The notes below the pieces were generated by a model. The model saw nothing but the letters and a program-made list of their open reading frames with translations, had not been told where the DNA came from and made no database searches. From Bacillota bacterium (GTDB lineage Bacteria > Bacillota > Clostridia > TANB77 > CAG-465): DNA of 64,000 nt. Location of the stretch: the NCBI GenBank assembly GCA_023460235.1, contig JAEWRE010000039.1, positions 124,001 to 188,000 of the forward strand. Reading direction: 5' to 3'. Position numbers and translations under genes: made by a program. Below, piece after piece: positions 9,017-18,532 of this stretch (position 1 is its first letter; each line of letters opens with the position of its first letter).

Positions 9017-11467
9017 TTATTCTTCAATTTCTTCATCTTCTTGTGGTATTTTTGCTATATTTATTACTTTTCCACCATCAGAAGTTCTCATTAATGTAAC
9101 ACCTTGTGTATTTCTACCAAGAACACTAATATCTTTAACATTTAATCTTATTACTACACCTGTATCAGTTATTAACATTACATCATCTGTATCGTTAACA
9201 ATTTTAATACCAATAATATGACCTGTCTTAGAAGTAGTCTTGTATGTAAGTACACCCTTACCTGCTCTTGATTGTTGTCTATACTCTTCTGCTTCTGTTC
9301 TTTTACCAAAACCATTTTCAGTTATTGCAAGTATATAATCTTTTTCATTCGCTATCGGTTCCATACCAATAACCTTATCATCTTTTGCTAAGGCAATTCC
9401 TTTAACACCCATTGAGGTTCTTCCAACAGGTCTAACTTCTTCTTCAGCAAATCTTATAGATAGACCATTAGTTGTAACTAAAACAACACTTGTATCTCCA
9501 TTAGTAAGTCTAACGTCAATTAATTCATCATCATCTTTTAATGTTATACCTTGTATTCCAGATTTACGTATATTACTATATTCTTCTAATTTAGTTTTCT
9601 TTACAAGACCATTTTTTGTAGCCATTAAAACATATAATGGTTCATTATAATCATGAACTGGTATAACAGCTGCAATCTTTTCGCCTTGTGAAAGTTGAAG
9701 TAGATTTACAATAGCAGTTCCCTTTGCAGTTCTACTAGCTTCTGGTAACTCATATGCTTTAAGTCTAAATGCCCTACCTGAATTTGTAAAGAACATTATA
9801 TAATCATGTGTTGACGTTATAAATAGATGTTCAACAAAATCTTCTTCTCTAGTGTTCATTGCAGTTAAGCCTTTTCCACCACGCTTTTGGCTTCTATATA
9901 CATCTGCTGCAATTCTTTTTATATATCCAAAATGAGTAAGAGTAACAACATTTGTTTCTTCTTTTATTAAACTCTCTAGATCAATTTCACCATCACCATG
10001 AGTTATCATAGTTCTTCTTTCATCACCATAAGTATTTTTTATTTCTGTTAATTCTTCTTTTATTATATTTTTTACAAGTTGTTCAGAGTCAAGAATTTCT
10101 TTTAAACTAACTATTAACTTTAATAAGTTGTTATATTCTTCTTCAATTTTTTCTCTTTGAAGTCCTTGAAGAGTTCTAAGTCTCATTTCAAGTATAGCAT
10201 TTGCTTGAATTTCTGATAATCCGAATTTAACCATAAGTCTAGTTTGTGCATCATCATATGATTCACGAATTATTCTTATAATTTCATCTATATTATCAAT
10301 CGCTATTCTTAATCCCTCTAAAATATGAAGTCTTGCTTCAGCTTTTTTTAGATCAAATCTAGTTCTTCTAACTATTACATCTTCTCTATGTTTTATATAT
10401 TCACCAAGTATTTCTCTTAAAGTTAAAACCTTAGGTTGTCCATTAACAAGTGCAAGCATTAACATGCTTTGAGTTGTTTGTAATTGAGTATGCTTATATA
10501 GTAAATTTAATACTACATTTGGATTTGCATCCCTTTTTAGCTCTATAGCAATTCTTAGTCCTTGTCTATCTGATTCATCTCTTAAGTCAGATATTCCTTC
10601 TATTGTTTTTAATTGAACTAATCTAGCAATATTTTCAACTAAAGCCGCCTTATTAACTTGATATGGTATTTCTGTTACTATTATTTTATATCTTCCTCTA
10701 TTGTCTTCTTCAATTTCTGCTTTTGCTCTTACGCAAACTTTACCTCTACCAGTTGTGTAAGCATCCTTTATTCCTTCTTTACCGATTATAATTCCAGCAG
10801 TTGGAAAATCAGGTCCTTTTACATATGCTATTAATTCTTCATTTGTAATTTCAGGATTATCAATTTGAGCAATAACACCATTAATTACTTCAGTCAGATT
10901 ATGAGGTGGTATATTACAAGCCATACCAACAGCTATACCATAAGATCCATTAATTAATAAGTTTGGTAGTTTAGCTGGTAAAACTGATGGTTCCTTTAAT
11001 CTATCATCATAGTTAGGAACATAATCAACTGTTTCTTTATCTATATCAGATAACATTTCAAGTGAAATTTTGTGCAATTTTGCTTCAGTATACCTCATTG
11101 CAGCTGGTGGATCATTATCAATTGATCCAAAATTTCCATGCCCATTTACTAGTGGGTATCTAAGTGAAAAATCTTGTGATAGACGCACTAGGGCATCATA
11201 TATTGCAGCATCACCATGTGGGTGATAATTACCCATAACATCTCCAACTATACTTGCAGATTTTCTGAATGGTTTTTCTGGCCAAAGTGATAATTCACTC
11301 ATTACATATAAAATTCTTCTATGTACTGGTTTTAATCCATCTCTTACGTCAGGAAGAGCACGTGAGGCTATAACGCTCATTGCATAATCAATATATGATC
11401 TTTTCATTTCTTCTTCTATGTTTACAGGTACAATGTTTTGAGCACCTAAAATATCATCTTCGTTCAT
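9017..11467 (-). CDS. gyrA: DNA gyrase subunit A
   Basis: 816 residues, full length. The breakage-reunion domain contains DGLKPVHRRILY, the helix GDVMGNYHPHGDAAIYD and the active-site tyrosine 126 in AAMRYTEAKL. The C-terminal beta-pinwheel carries the GyrA box QKRGGKG, which distinguishes it from ParC. The end is acidic (EDEEIEE). The start has a good GGAGG site. gyrB is not beside it, so the usual dnaA-gyrB-gyrA block is broken up here. At the position of E. coli Ser83 it has alanine (residue 87). Confidence 0.96.
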   Translation of the reverse strand: MNEDDILGAQNIVPVNIEEEMKRSYIDYAMSVIASRALPDVRDGLKPVHRRILYVMSELSLWPEKPFRKSASIVGDVMGNYHPHGDAAIYDALVRLSQDFSLRYPLVNGHGNFGSIDNDPPAAMRYTEAKLHKISLEMLSDIDKETVDYVPNYDDRLKEPSVLPAKLPNLLINGSYGIAVGMACNIPPHNLTEVINGVIAQIDNPEITNEELIAYVKGPDFPTAGIIIGKEGIKDAYTTGRGKVCVRAKAEIEEDNRGRYKIIVTEIPYQVNKAALVENIARLVQLKTIEGISDLRDESDRQGLRIAIELKRDANPNVVLNLLYKHTQLQTTQSMLMLALVNGQPKVLTLREILGEYIKHREDVIVRRTRFDLKKAEARLHILEGLRIAIDNIDEIIRIIRESYDDAQTRLMVKFGLSEIQANAILEMRLRTLQGLQREKIEEEYNNLLKLIVSLKEILDSEQLVKNIIKEELTEIKNTYGDERRTMITHGDGEIDLESLIKEETNVVTLTHFGYIKRIAADVYRSQKRGGKGLTAMNTREEDFVEHLFITSTHDYIMFFTNSGRAFRLKAYELPEASRTAKGTAIVNLLQLSQGEKIAAVIPVHDYNEPLYVLMATKNGLVKKTKLEEYSNIRKSGIQGITLKDDDELIDVRLTNGDTSVVLVTTNGLSIRFAEEEVRPVGRTSMGVKGIALAKDDKVIGMEPIANEKDYILAITENGFGKRTEAEEYRQQSRAGKGVLTYKTTSKTGHIIGIKIVNDTDDVMLITDTGVVIRLNVKDISVLGRNTQGVTLMRTSDGGKVINIAKIPQEDEEIEE

Positions 11468-11599
11468 TTCATACCTCCATTTATTGATACTCCCCTATTA
11501 TACAAGAAAAAAAATAAAAAAGCAAGCTAAAATTATTGAAAATTAGATAATTTATGATATAATGTAAATTATCAATAGGGGTATAATAAGGAGCAATAT

Positions 11600-12529
11600 A
11601 TGAAATATAAAAATTACTATGACATACTAGGTGTAAATAGAAGAAGTAGTAAGCAAGAAATAAAACTAAATTATAGAAAACTAGCAAAAATGTATCATCC
11701 TGACACAAACAAAAGTGAAGAATCAGAATCAATGTTTAAGGATGTTACCGAAGCTTATGATACATTAATGAATGATGAAAAAAGAAAAAAATATGATAGA
11801 CAAGTATCAAAATATGGATATGGTATTGCACAAAACGATTCAAGTCTATCACAAGTTAGGTATGAACTAAAATCCGGGGTTACGGTTATAAATGATTTAT
11901 TAAATACTATTTTAGGTCTAAAAAAAGATGATGCTCAAAATTTTGGGGATATTGACAATGGCCCTAAAGAAGATAAAAAGCCAAAACAAAAGCCAGAAAA
12001 AGGTACAGATATTATTACAAATATAGAAGTTACACTAGATGAGGGTCTATTAGGAGTTGAAAAGAAAATTGCAATAAAATCATCACTTTCTGGAATGCGT
12101 ACTTATTCTGTAAATATTCCAATAGGTATTAAAAATGGTGATAAAATAAGACTAGCAGCACTTGGAAATCCAGGTAAAAATGGCGGGAAAAATGGTGACT
12201 TAATTATTCATGTAAAATTGCTTGAACATGAAGTCTTTAAATTAGACGGTGTTAACCTAATTAAAAATATATATATTTCACCAGCTCTTGCTGCTCTTGG
12301 TGGGAAATATAAAATCAAATTATTAAATGAAGTTGCGTTTGTATCATTGCCTAAACACTTAACAAATTCTGAAATTGTTACTGTTGAGAAAAAAGGTTAT
12401 GTTGCAGAAGATGGTAAACGCGGAGATTTACTGTTAAAAATATATATTGATATGCCAAAAGACATATCAGAACGTGAAGAAAAATTATATGAACAATTAT
12501 TAAAACTTGAAACAAAAAAAGGAAAATAA
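11600..12529 (+). CDS. DnaJ-like co-chaperone without zinc fingers (type II)
   Basis: 309 residues. The N-terminal J domain (about 5-70) has the HPD motif at 33-35, which triggers the DnaK ATPase. A linker of about 60 residues, rich in Lys and Pro near its end, replaces the Gly/Phe region. From residue 135 on there are two DnaJ C-terminal substrate-binding domains. The four CxxCxGxG zinc repeats are absent, so this is a CbpA-type protein and not the main DnaJ. It is transcribed alone from the plus strand, with an AAGGAG site, and ends at a terminator. It is divergent from gyrA. Confidence 0.88.
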   Translation: MKYKNYYDILGVNRRSSKQEIKLNYRKLAKMYHPDTNKSEESESMFKDVTEAYDTLMNDEKRKKYDRQVSKYGYGIAQNDSSLSQVRYELKSGVTVINDLLNTILGLKKDDAQNFGDIDNGPKEDKKPKQKPEKGTDIITNIEVTLDEGLLGVEKKIAIKSSLSGMRTYSVNIPIGIKNGDKIRLAALGNPGKNGGKNGDLIIHVKLLEHEVFKLDGVNLIKNIYISPALAALGGKYKIKLLNEVAFVSLPKHLTNSEIVTVEKKGYVAEDGKRGDLLLKIYIDMPKDISEREEKLYEQLLKLETKKGK

Positions 12530-12542
12530 AAATATTGTAATA

Positions 12543-12587
12543 AATAAAAGGGTAATAGCAATTTTTCATTGCTATTACCCTTTTATT
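12543..12587. terminator. bidirectional intrinsic terminator
   Basis: Nineteen-base arms (AATAAAAGGGTAATAGCAA and complement) with a short T-rich loop lie between the converging dnaJ-like and dnaC-like genes, with T runs on both sides. Confidence 0.88.
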
Positions 12588-12595
12588 TATTATGT

Positions 12596-13621
12596 TTATA
12601 TTCCGCTGCTAGGTATTCTTTTTCTTTTTATTCTAATATCATCACCTATAAATTTGCAAGCAATAAATCCTCCAAGTATTCTCGATACAACTCTTTCATC
12701 GTAAACACTATATAATTCTTGTAAATTTAAGTTTGTTGATATAATAATTTTTCTATTTTCCAACAATCTTGTATTTATTATATTAAATAACTCTGTAAAT
12801 TTATTGTTGCTCATAGTCTCTGTTCCAAGATCATCAATAATTAATAAATCTACATCAAATAATCTTTGATAATTATCTTTATTAGAACTCTTTTTATCAA
12901 AATTGAATTTATATTCCATGATAGAATCCATTAATAGTGGTGCTGTTTGATATATAACAGTTTTACCTGCTTTTATTAACTCATTTGCAATACAATTTGC
13001 AATAAAAGTTTTACCAAGTCCAGTATTTCCTACAAATAGTAAATTTTTCTGTTCATTATCATCTATCTTTTCAATAAAAATTTCCGATATTTTCTTTATA
13101 TTTTCTATATTTTGCAATGGTGATTTAGTCATTCCATACTTTTCTTTATCAGTTTTTGAAGAGTAATAGCATGTGTCAAAAGTTCCAAAATTTTCTTCTT
13201 TAAGCCTTAACATATTATATTGTTTATATGATTCGTTAATAACTCTTTGTGTAAAGCAATTACAGTATTTCTCCATTCCATTTTCAATAATTTTGCCAGT
13301 ATCTTTACAAATTTTGCATTCATATTGAGGTTCAAAAAAATCTTTTGAAATACCAAGCTTATTTAAAATATTTTCTATTTTCTTTTCTATTTCAGAAAGT
13401 TTCTTATTCATATTTTCTTCTTCTACTTGCCTTGTTATTGTATCACTCAATAATATATTTCTGGTGATTTTTAATGCAATTATATTTTTTTCTTCTTCTA
13501 GTTTTTGTAAATCACTATTTTCTTCATATATTTTTTTCTTCCTAAATGTAACAATAGATTCAGCCTGTTTTCTTTTAATTTCATATTCTCTTTCAAGTTG
13601 ATTATATATATAATTGCTCAT
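12596..13621 (-). CDS. DnaI/DnaC-type replicative helicase loader
   Basis: 341 residues. The first 95 residues are a charged helical region. A small cysteine cluster (Cys 102, 105, 120, 122) resembles the zinc-binding N-terminus of DnaI. The AAA+ ATPase domain has Walker A GNTGLGKT at 198-205 and Walker B DLLIIDDLGTE. It is expected to load the DnaB-type helicase at origins or restart sites. It starts 17 bases after the DnaD-like gene ends, the same pairing seen in many Firmicutes. Here the pair sits at the end of a type IV secretion-like gene run, which is unusual. Confidence 0.88.
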   Translation of the reverse strand: MSNYIYNQLEREYEIKRKQAESIVTFRKKKIYEENSDLQKLEEEKNIIALKITRNILLSDTITRQVEEENMNKKLSEIEKKIENILNKLGISKDFFEPQYECKICKDTGKIIENGMEKYCNCFTQRVINESYKQYNMLRLKEENFGTFDTCYYSSKTDKEKYGMTKSPLQNIENIKKISEIFIEKIDDNEQKNLLFVGNTGLGKTFIANCIANELIKAGKTVIYQTAPLLMDSIMEYKFNFDKKSSNKDNYQRLFDVDLLIIDDLGTETMSNNKFTELFNIINTRLLENRKIIISTNLNLQELYSVYDERVVSRILGGFIACKFIGDDIRIKRKRIPSSGI

Positions 13622-13638
13622 AAAACACCTCTTTTCTT

Positions 13639-14598
13639 CTACATATTATCATAAAATGATTCTAAATCATCATAATTTCTTTGTCCATAATTTTGATATT
13701 TTGATTTAGGAGTAGAATTAGAATTTACTTTAATATATTTTTTATTCTCTTCATTAGTATCATTTTCAATATCTGCTATTGTCTTATATCCTTTTTTATA
13801 CCAATTAGCAAGAATTCCATTCACATAGCTAAGTGTAGGATTAGGCTTAGAAACAGTTCTTTTTAATGCTTGCTCTATTATATCAAAATTATAGTTATAT
13901 TCTTTTATCCAAGTATCAATATATTGTTCTTCATATTTCGTAAAATTACGTGACAATCTTAATCCTTTAGAAATCTTTTGCTTTATTTTTAAAATATTAT
14001 CATAACTTGCTAAAAATTCTTCAAGTTGTTCAAATGTTTTAACGCTACCTTTATACCATGTCTCTGCAACTGCATGTACATATTTTCTATTTAAAGCTTT
14101 TCTTTCTTGACAATAGTGAAATAATGCTATCATTACTTCTTCCGAAAAAGAATAATTTTTAAACATTGTTTCAATATCTGTGTACCACATAAGAGTCATC
14201 ATACCTTGGAAAAAGCTTTCATTAATAGCTGTTGCAGCTGCTATTCTTTTTCTTTCTTGTTCAGTTTGAGTTCTTGAAGTTTTAGTTTCAATTTTAGGTA
14301 TATATGACTTATTAATAGCAACTTCTTTTAAATCAATTATATTAAATCCGTGTGAAGTCTTAGTTATTAATTCTTCAGCCTGAAGTCTATCTAAACTAAA
14401 ATCAATTTCTTGTTCAGTTACCATCAATTTTTTTGAAAGTGTTTGCTTATCAGCCTCAATATCTTTTTTTGATAAAAATAGCAAATATAAATATAACTTT
14501 ATATCCACTGCCTCTAATGAAACCATATAATTTAATATAAATTGGTCTGAAATATCCGTATCACTTAATTCTAAATCATTCTTCTTAATAAATTTCAT
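13639..14598 (-). CDS. DnaD-domain replication initiation protein
   Basis: 319 residues. The N-terminal 100 residues look like a winged-helix domain (LDRLQAEELITKTSHGFNII). Two DnaD/DnaB-II helical regions follow at about 120-200 and 205-290, the second with the YxxxI-like motif in WIKEYNYNFDIIEQAL and ILANWYKKGYKT. In Firmicutes such proteins bridge DnaA or PriA to the helicase loader. The start ATG has an AGGAGA site. It lies about 37 bases after the VirB3-like membrane gene. Confidence 0.88.
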   Translation of the reverse strand: MKFIKKNDLELSDTDISDQFILNYMVSLEAVDIKLYLYLLFLSKKDIEADKQTLSKKLMVTEQEIDFSLDRLQAEELITKTSHGFNIIDLKEVAINKSYIPKIETKTSRTQTEQERKRIAAATAINESFFQGMMTLMWYTDIETMFKNYSFSEEVMIALFHYCQERKALNRKYVHAVAETWYKGSVKTFEQLEEFLASYDNILKIKQKISKGLRLSRNFTKYEEQYIDTWIKEYNYNFDIIEQALKRTVSKPNPTLSYVNGILANWYKKGYKTIADIENDTNEENKKYIKVNSNSTPKSKYQNYGQRNYDDLESFYDNM

Positions 14599-14635
14599 AA
14601 CTTTCTCCTACACATTTTAAAGTAAAATAATTATA

Positions 14636-15013
14636 TCATTTGTATTTATATTTTACAATATCTTTGTTGATTTTAGAAAAATTATTATTAATATATATTT
14701 CATTTTTTAAATTTCTCTGATACTTTTTATCAATATATATTCCACTTTTAAATAAAAATGCTATTAAAGTTTTGATACTATTTAGTGAATTTTCGTTATT
14801 TATACTTGTTAATGCAATTGAAAGTATTGGAAAGACTAATACTGAGAAAAAATATATTGAGATTTCAAATTTTAGATGAAATAAACTTATTAATTTGACT
14901 ATTAGAAAAATATATATCAATACAAACACTAATAATTTGTATTCAATTATTCCCATCCATTTATTACTTCTATTATAATTAGCATAAATTCTAATTTTAC
15001 TTTCTTTTTTCAT
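14636..15013 (-). CDS. small membrane protein, VirB3/PrgI-like
   Basis: 125 residues. A basic N-terminus with the segment KWMGIIEYKLL is followed by two hydrophobic segments (about 24-45 and 50-70) and a polar C-terminal half. Length, two closely spaced N-terminal spans and position beside a VirB6-like gene fit the VirB3/PrgI class, which is poorly conserved in sequence. It starts 3 bases after the VirB6-like gene stops. The assignment is inferred from architecture and context. Confidence 0.5.
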   Translation of the reverse strand: MKKESKIRIYANYNRSNKWMGIIEYKLLVFVLIYIFLIVKLISLFHLKFEISIYFFSVLVFPILSIALTSINNENSLNSIKTLIAFLFKSGIYIDKKYQRNLKNEIYINNNFSKINKDIVKYKYK

Positions 15014-15016
15014 ATA

Positions 15017-15847
15017 CTATCCTTTATATAAATTTGGTTTCATTTCTGATTTAGAAAATTTGTTAAATAATTGAGAACTAATGTTATTTATATTGTATAT
15101 TAATTGAATACTTCCAACTAGTATTATTTTATACATCAAACTGTTTATATCTTTATATGAGAGTGGAATAAATAGAATTATTTTTACAATAATTTGAAGA
15201 AGAAGTGAACTAATAAACATCTTTATCCAAGTGTTCCCAAGTTCATTTGTAATATGAGAAGAAAAGCATATTAATGCAAGTGGAGAAATAATTATTAAAA
15301 AGATTATTTTTACATATCTAATTGAAAAATTAATTAAAACCGATACTGCACCAAAAGATATTATCCCCTTTATCAAACCATTTACTGTTAATAAATCATC
15401 TTTCATAAAATCATCTATTGATATTATAGTTTCTTTTAAGTTTATAAAATTTACGTCTTTACCTGATACTTGATTCGTTATTTCTGATATTGCATCTGTT
15501 AAATATTCAATTAAAGAAATGATTTGTTCACATATATAGTAACTGTTGTTAGCAAGAACAGTTACACATATTATTTTTATTATAAATATATATACATTTT
15601 CTGTCTTATTACCGTTATATAAAGATAATATTAATTGAAACATATAATATAATGTTTGAAAAATTATTAAAGAATTTGCAATGATAATTATATTGTTATT
15701 ATTAAATATATTATTTAAAGGCTCTTGATTTAATATTTCTACTCTAATAATTATTATTTTATCAAGTAATTCATAAACTTGCCCTTCAACTGATTTAAAT
15801 AGATTCTCAGCTATTAAATTTAAGTTATTTAAAATATCACTTTGCAT
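15017..15847 (-). CDS. polytopic membrane protein, VirB6/TrbL-like
   Basis: About 276 residues with five or six hydrophobic segments, for example IIIIANSLIIFQTLYYMF, FIIKIICVTVLA and IIFLIIISPLALICFSSH. The gene begins one base after the stop of the pilin-like gene if the ATG at 15847 is used; an in-frame TTG at 15868 would overlap it. Neither has a clear ribosome binding site, so translation is probably coupled. VirB6/TrbL proteins form the inner-membrane core of type IV secretion channels. The match here is by topology and neighbours. Confidence 0.6.
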   Translation of the reverse strand: MQSDILNNLNLIAENLFKSVEGQVYELLDKIIIIRVEILNQEPLNNIFNNNNIIIIANSLIIFQTLYYMFQLILSLYNGNKTENVYIFIIKIICVTVLANNSYYICEQIISLIEYLTDAISEITNQVSGKDVNFINLKETIISIDDFMKDDLLTVNGLIKGIISFGAVSVLINFSIRYVKIIFLIIISPLALICFSSHITNELGNTWIKMFISSLLLQIIVKIILFIPLSYKDINSLMYKIILVGSIQLIYNINNISSQLFNKFSKSEMKPNLYKG

Positions 15848-15848
15848 A

Positions 15849-16193
15849 TTAATCAAGTACAGAATCAATGAATTTTAGAATTAAATCAATTGATATAATT
15901 ATTGCATACGATATAATGGCATTTATAATTACCTTTTTCCCCATCACCATTTTTTCTTCATTTCCAAAGCTAAGTTTACGCATAAATACTCCAGATGCTA
16001 TCGCTACACCTGCTGCTGGAGTTGCTAGTTTTACTAAATATTCTTGAATACGTTTAAATGCTGTATTTAATTTATTTACAAGCGTTGGAGCACTTGCTCC
16101 ATATACACTTGAAAAAGTAATATATAATACAATTAATAATACGAACATAAAAATAACTTTATTAATTATATTAATCTTTTTTATATTATTCAT
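15849..16193 (-). CDS. VirB2/TrbC-like pilin precursor
   Basis: 114 residues. A signal peptide of about 30 residues ends near VYGA-SA. The mature protein has two hydrophobic helices (about 53-70 and 88-108) separated by a short positive loop (MRKLSFGNEEKMVMGKK). This is the arrangement of VirB2/TrbC pilins. The start codon overlaps the end of the VirD4-like gene by four bases (ATGA-type overlap). Family assignment rests on size, signal peptide, helix layout and operon position. Confidence 0.6.
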   Translation of the reverse strand: MNNIKKINIINKVIFMFVLLIVLYITFSSVYGASAPTLVNKLNTAFKRIQEYLVKLATPAAGVAIASGVFMRKLSFGNEEKMVMGKKVIINAIISYAIIISIDLILKFIDSVLD

Positions 16194-18034
16194 ATATCAT
16201 CCTCCAATCGATATAATCTTATTTTTCTATAAAAAATACTCTTTGTCCCATCTGATAACATAGCAATAGCTTCAAATATATTTAAATTTTGAGAAAAATC
16301 CTCTTCACTAAGTAAATATTCATTTTTTTTCGAAATAGATCTACTTTCTGAAATATTAGAATTTCTTGATTTAAAATTTCTAAATAACATACTATAATTA
16401 CTTACTTTAGAGTTCTCTGAAAAAGTGATGGATTCGTTATCTCTTAGATATTTTCCAATAAATTTTATAGTTTCAGAAATTGTATATATATCATCATTTC
16501 TAAACCAAATTTTATTTACGAAATTTTGTATTATTACTTTTGTTGTTACTTCAGATTTTAGCGTATTAAGTAATGAACTATAACTTTGCATACTAATAAC
16601 ATTTACACACATATATTCTCTAGATAAAGAAAAGAAACTCATATCTTCACTATTAGCAATTTCTTGATATTCATCACAAATAAAAAAGCTTTTTTTATAA
16701 TTTCCTAGTTGAGATATTATTTGTTTTTGAAAGTCTAATTTTAAATAAGTTGAAATTATTTTTGAAATAATTTTGTTTTCTCCAATGCCTATTGATAAAA
16801 TTACTATTTTTTCAGAAGGGAAATTTATTACATTATTTTTTAAACAAAACTTTTGATAAAACTTTAGATTTGATAAAAAGATCGATGTCATTCTAGTTAT
16901 CTCAGATCTTATAATATTACTTGTCCTTTCATCAAGATTCATATATTCTTGTTTTAAATTAAACAATGCCGAATTTAATTCAAACAGTTCTTCATCACTA
17001 AAGAAATTATTTAGTATTTTTTCTTTAACTTCTTCAATTTTTTCAATTAAATATTCTTTACTAGTTACTAATTTATGTATTTCCTCAAAGTTAGTTATAT
17101 TGTTATATACTCGTATTATAGATATCATATCTCTAATATACCCTTCTGCTTTATCTAACCAATACGGATCTGAATTATTACTATCTGAAATTAATTTTAA
17201 TACATTAATTATTCTATTACTTAATTCTACACTAGATAGCTCATTGTAGTCTAACGGATTATATCCATTTCCTTTATCAATAGAAATTAAATAAATATCC
17301 TGCTCTCGATTATATTTTTTTGCGATTTTAAAAGCTTCTGAATAGAAGTTTCCTTTAACATCAATAACTAAACCACCTAAATTATTTTTTATCAATCCAT
17401 CTAGTATAACACTAATAGCTGAACTAGTTTTGCCACTTCCTATACTACCTGTTATTAAGATGTTTTGATATAATCCTTTTTCATTAATATGTATAATATT
17501 TTGTTTTTGATCTTTTCCAATAAATAAATTTATTGAGTTTTTATTTAACTCACTTATATTAAGTTTATTTTCCTTATTTGTATATATATTATTTAAAATT
17601 GAATATACTATATATATGATGAAAAGATACGAAAATAAATAATAGCTTAATTTAAATATGTAAAAATAATCTCCGAGAATTTGATTTAAGATGATGTATT
17701 TGTTAAAAATTGTAATATAAAAAAAATTAGAAATAAGAAAATTATACGTGATTGAAATTTTTAATGTTATAATTGCTGTGGATACAAGCATAATAAATAT
17801 AAATTGCTTGCACCACTTTTGTGATTTAAATGCTTTACTAATAAAAGAATGAATATTGTAATTATTAATATTGCTTAAAGTAAAACTGTTGATTATATTT
17901 TGGCGATTTTTTATCTTTATATATTTATTTAGTTTACTACCACTATCTGATAATATATAAGATTTATCTATAAGAGAATATAACCTTGAGAATAAAAAAA
18001 GTATATAGAAAAAAAGTTCAAAGATGTAAAGCAT
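16190..18034 (-). CDS. VirD4/TraD-like membrane ATPase
   Basis: 614 residues. The hydrophobic N-terminal part has up to four spans (about 1-20, 77-95, 98-118 and 127-150). The P-loop domain has Walker A GSIGSGKT at 196-203, a VIDVKGNFY motif resembling the TDPKGEL block of VirD4, and Walker B FFICDEYQEI near 445-455. It resembles type IV coupling proteins, though it is more divergent than the one at 2.8-4.7 kb. It is the first gene of a six-gene minus-strand run (coupling ATPase, pilin, VirB6-like, VirB3-like, dnaD, dnaI-like) with almost no intergenic space. Its ribosome binding site is AGGTGA. Confidence 0.8.
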   Translation of the reverse strand: MLYIFELFFYILFLFSRLYSLIDKSYILSDSGSKLNKYIKIKNRQNIINSFTLSNINNYNIHSFISKAFKSQKWCKQFIFIMLVSTAIITLKISITYNFLISNFFYITIFNKYIILNQILGDYFYIFKLSYYLFSYLFIIYIVYSILNNIYTNKENKLNISELNKNSINLFIGKDQKQNIIHINEKGLYQNILITGSIGSGKTSSAISVILDGLIKNNLGGLVIDVKGNFYSEAFKIAKKYNREQDIYLISIDKGNGYNPLDYNELSSVELSNRIINVLKLISDSNNSDPYWLDKAEGYIRDMISIIRVYNNITNFEEIHKLVTSKEYLIEKIEEVKEKILNNFFSDEELFELNSALFNLKQEYMNLDERTSNIIRSEITRMTSIFLSNLKFYQKFCLKNNVINFPSEKIVILSIGIGENKIISKIISTYLKLDFQKQIISQLGNYKKSFFICDEYQEIANSEDMSFFSLSREYMCVNVISMQSYSSLLNTLKSEVTTKVIIQNFVNKIWFRNDDIYTISETIKFIGKYLRDNESITFSENSKVSNYSMLFRNFKSRNSNISESRSISKKNEYLLSEEDFSQNLNIFEAIAMLSDGTKSIFYRKIRLYRLEDDI

Positions 18035-18237
18035 TTTATATCACCTATATTAATTTTAACATGTTGTAGTTTATTAGTCAATTTTTTATTATTATTTCAA
18101 CAACATACAACAAAAGTAGTTGATTTTCGACATAATATTATGTAAATTGTTGATACATTAAAAGCTATTATATTGATTTATGATGTTATATGTCATCTAC
18201 TTTTTATATCTTTTTTCCACTTTTTTAAATAAACCTA

Positions 18238-18266
18238 TTGACATTTATTCGAAAGTAGTGTATTAT
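18238..18266 (+). promoter_or_regulatory. promoter of the tRNA cluster
   Basis: TTGACA at 18238-18243, a 17-base spacer and TATTAT at 18261-18266 form a near-consensus housekeeping promoter 20 bases before the tRNA-Lys gene. Confidence 0.8.
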
Positions 18267-18286
18267 ATATGAGCAGTACATTTTGT

Positions 18287-18362
18287 GGGCTATTAGCTCA
18301 GCTGGCAGAGCACTTGACTTTTAATCAAGTTGTCCCGCGTTCGAATCGCGGATAGCTCACCA
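18287..18362 (+). tRNA. tRNA-Lys (TTT)
   Basis: Cloverleaf with acceptor GGGCTAT paired to ATAGCTC, anticodon TTT in the loop CTTTTAA, T-arm GTTCGAATC and an encoded CCA. Confidence 0.95.
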
Positions 18363-18368
18363 TAAAAT

Positions 18369-18443
18369 GGCCCGTTGGTCAATCGGTTAAGACATCGCCC
18401 TTTCACGGCGGAGTGAGGAGTTCGACTCTCCTACGGGTCACCA
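18369..18443 (+). tRNA. tRNA-Glu (TTC)
   Basis: Acceptor GGCCCGT pairs with ACGGGTC, the anticodon loop reads CTTTCAC (anticodon TTC), and CCA is encoded. It lies six bases after tRNA-Lys. Confidence 0.95.
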
Positions 18444-18456
18444 TAGTACTGTACAT

Positions 18457-18532
18457 GCTGGAATAGCTCAGCTGGTAGAGCAACGGTCTTGTAAACCGTA
18501 GGTCGTCAGTTCAATTCTGACTTTCAGCTCCA
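18457..18532 (+). tRNA. tRNA-Thr (TGT)
   Basis: Acceptor GCTGGAA pairs with TTTCAGC, the anticodon loop reads CTTGTAA (anticodon TGT), and CCA is encoded. Its 3' half is the left boundary of a 1-kb mobile remnant, because the same sequence recurs at about 19463. Confidence 0.95.

Noticed and set aside
11481..11732. Minus-strand 83-codon hydrophobic frame between gyrA and dnaJ-like gene
   Set aside because: It lies largely opposite the J domain and has a Phe/Tyr/Cys-rich composition typical of antisense AT-rich DNA.
2809..18034. A complete conjugative element spanning both VirD4-like genes
   Set aside because: The interval contains gyrA, rnpB and other core genes, no relaxase, VirB4 or integrase, and no flanking repeats.
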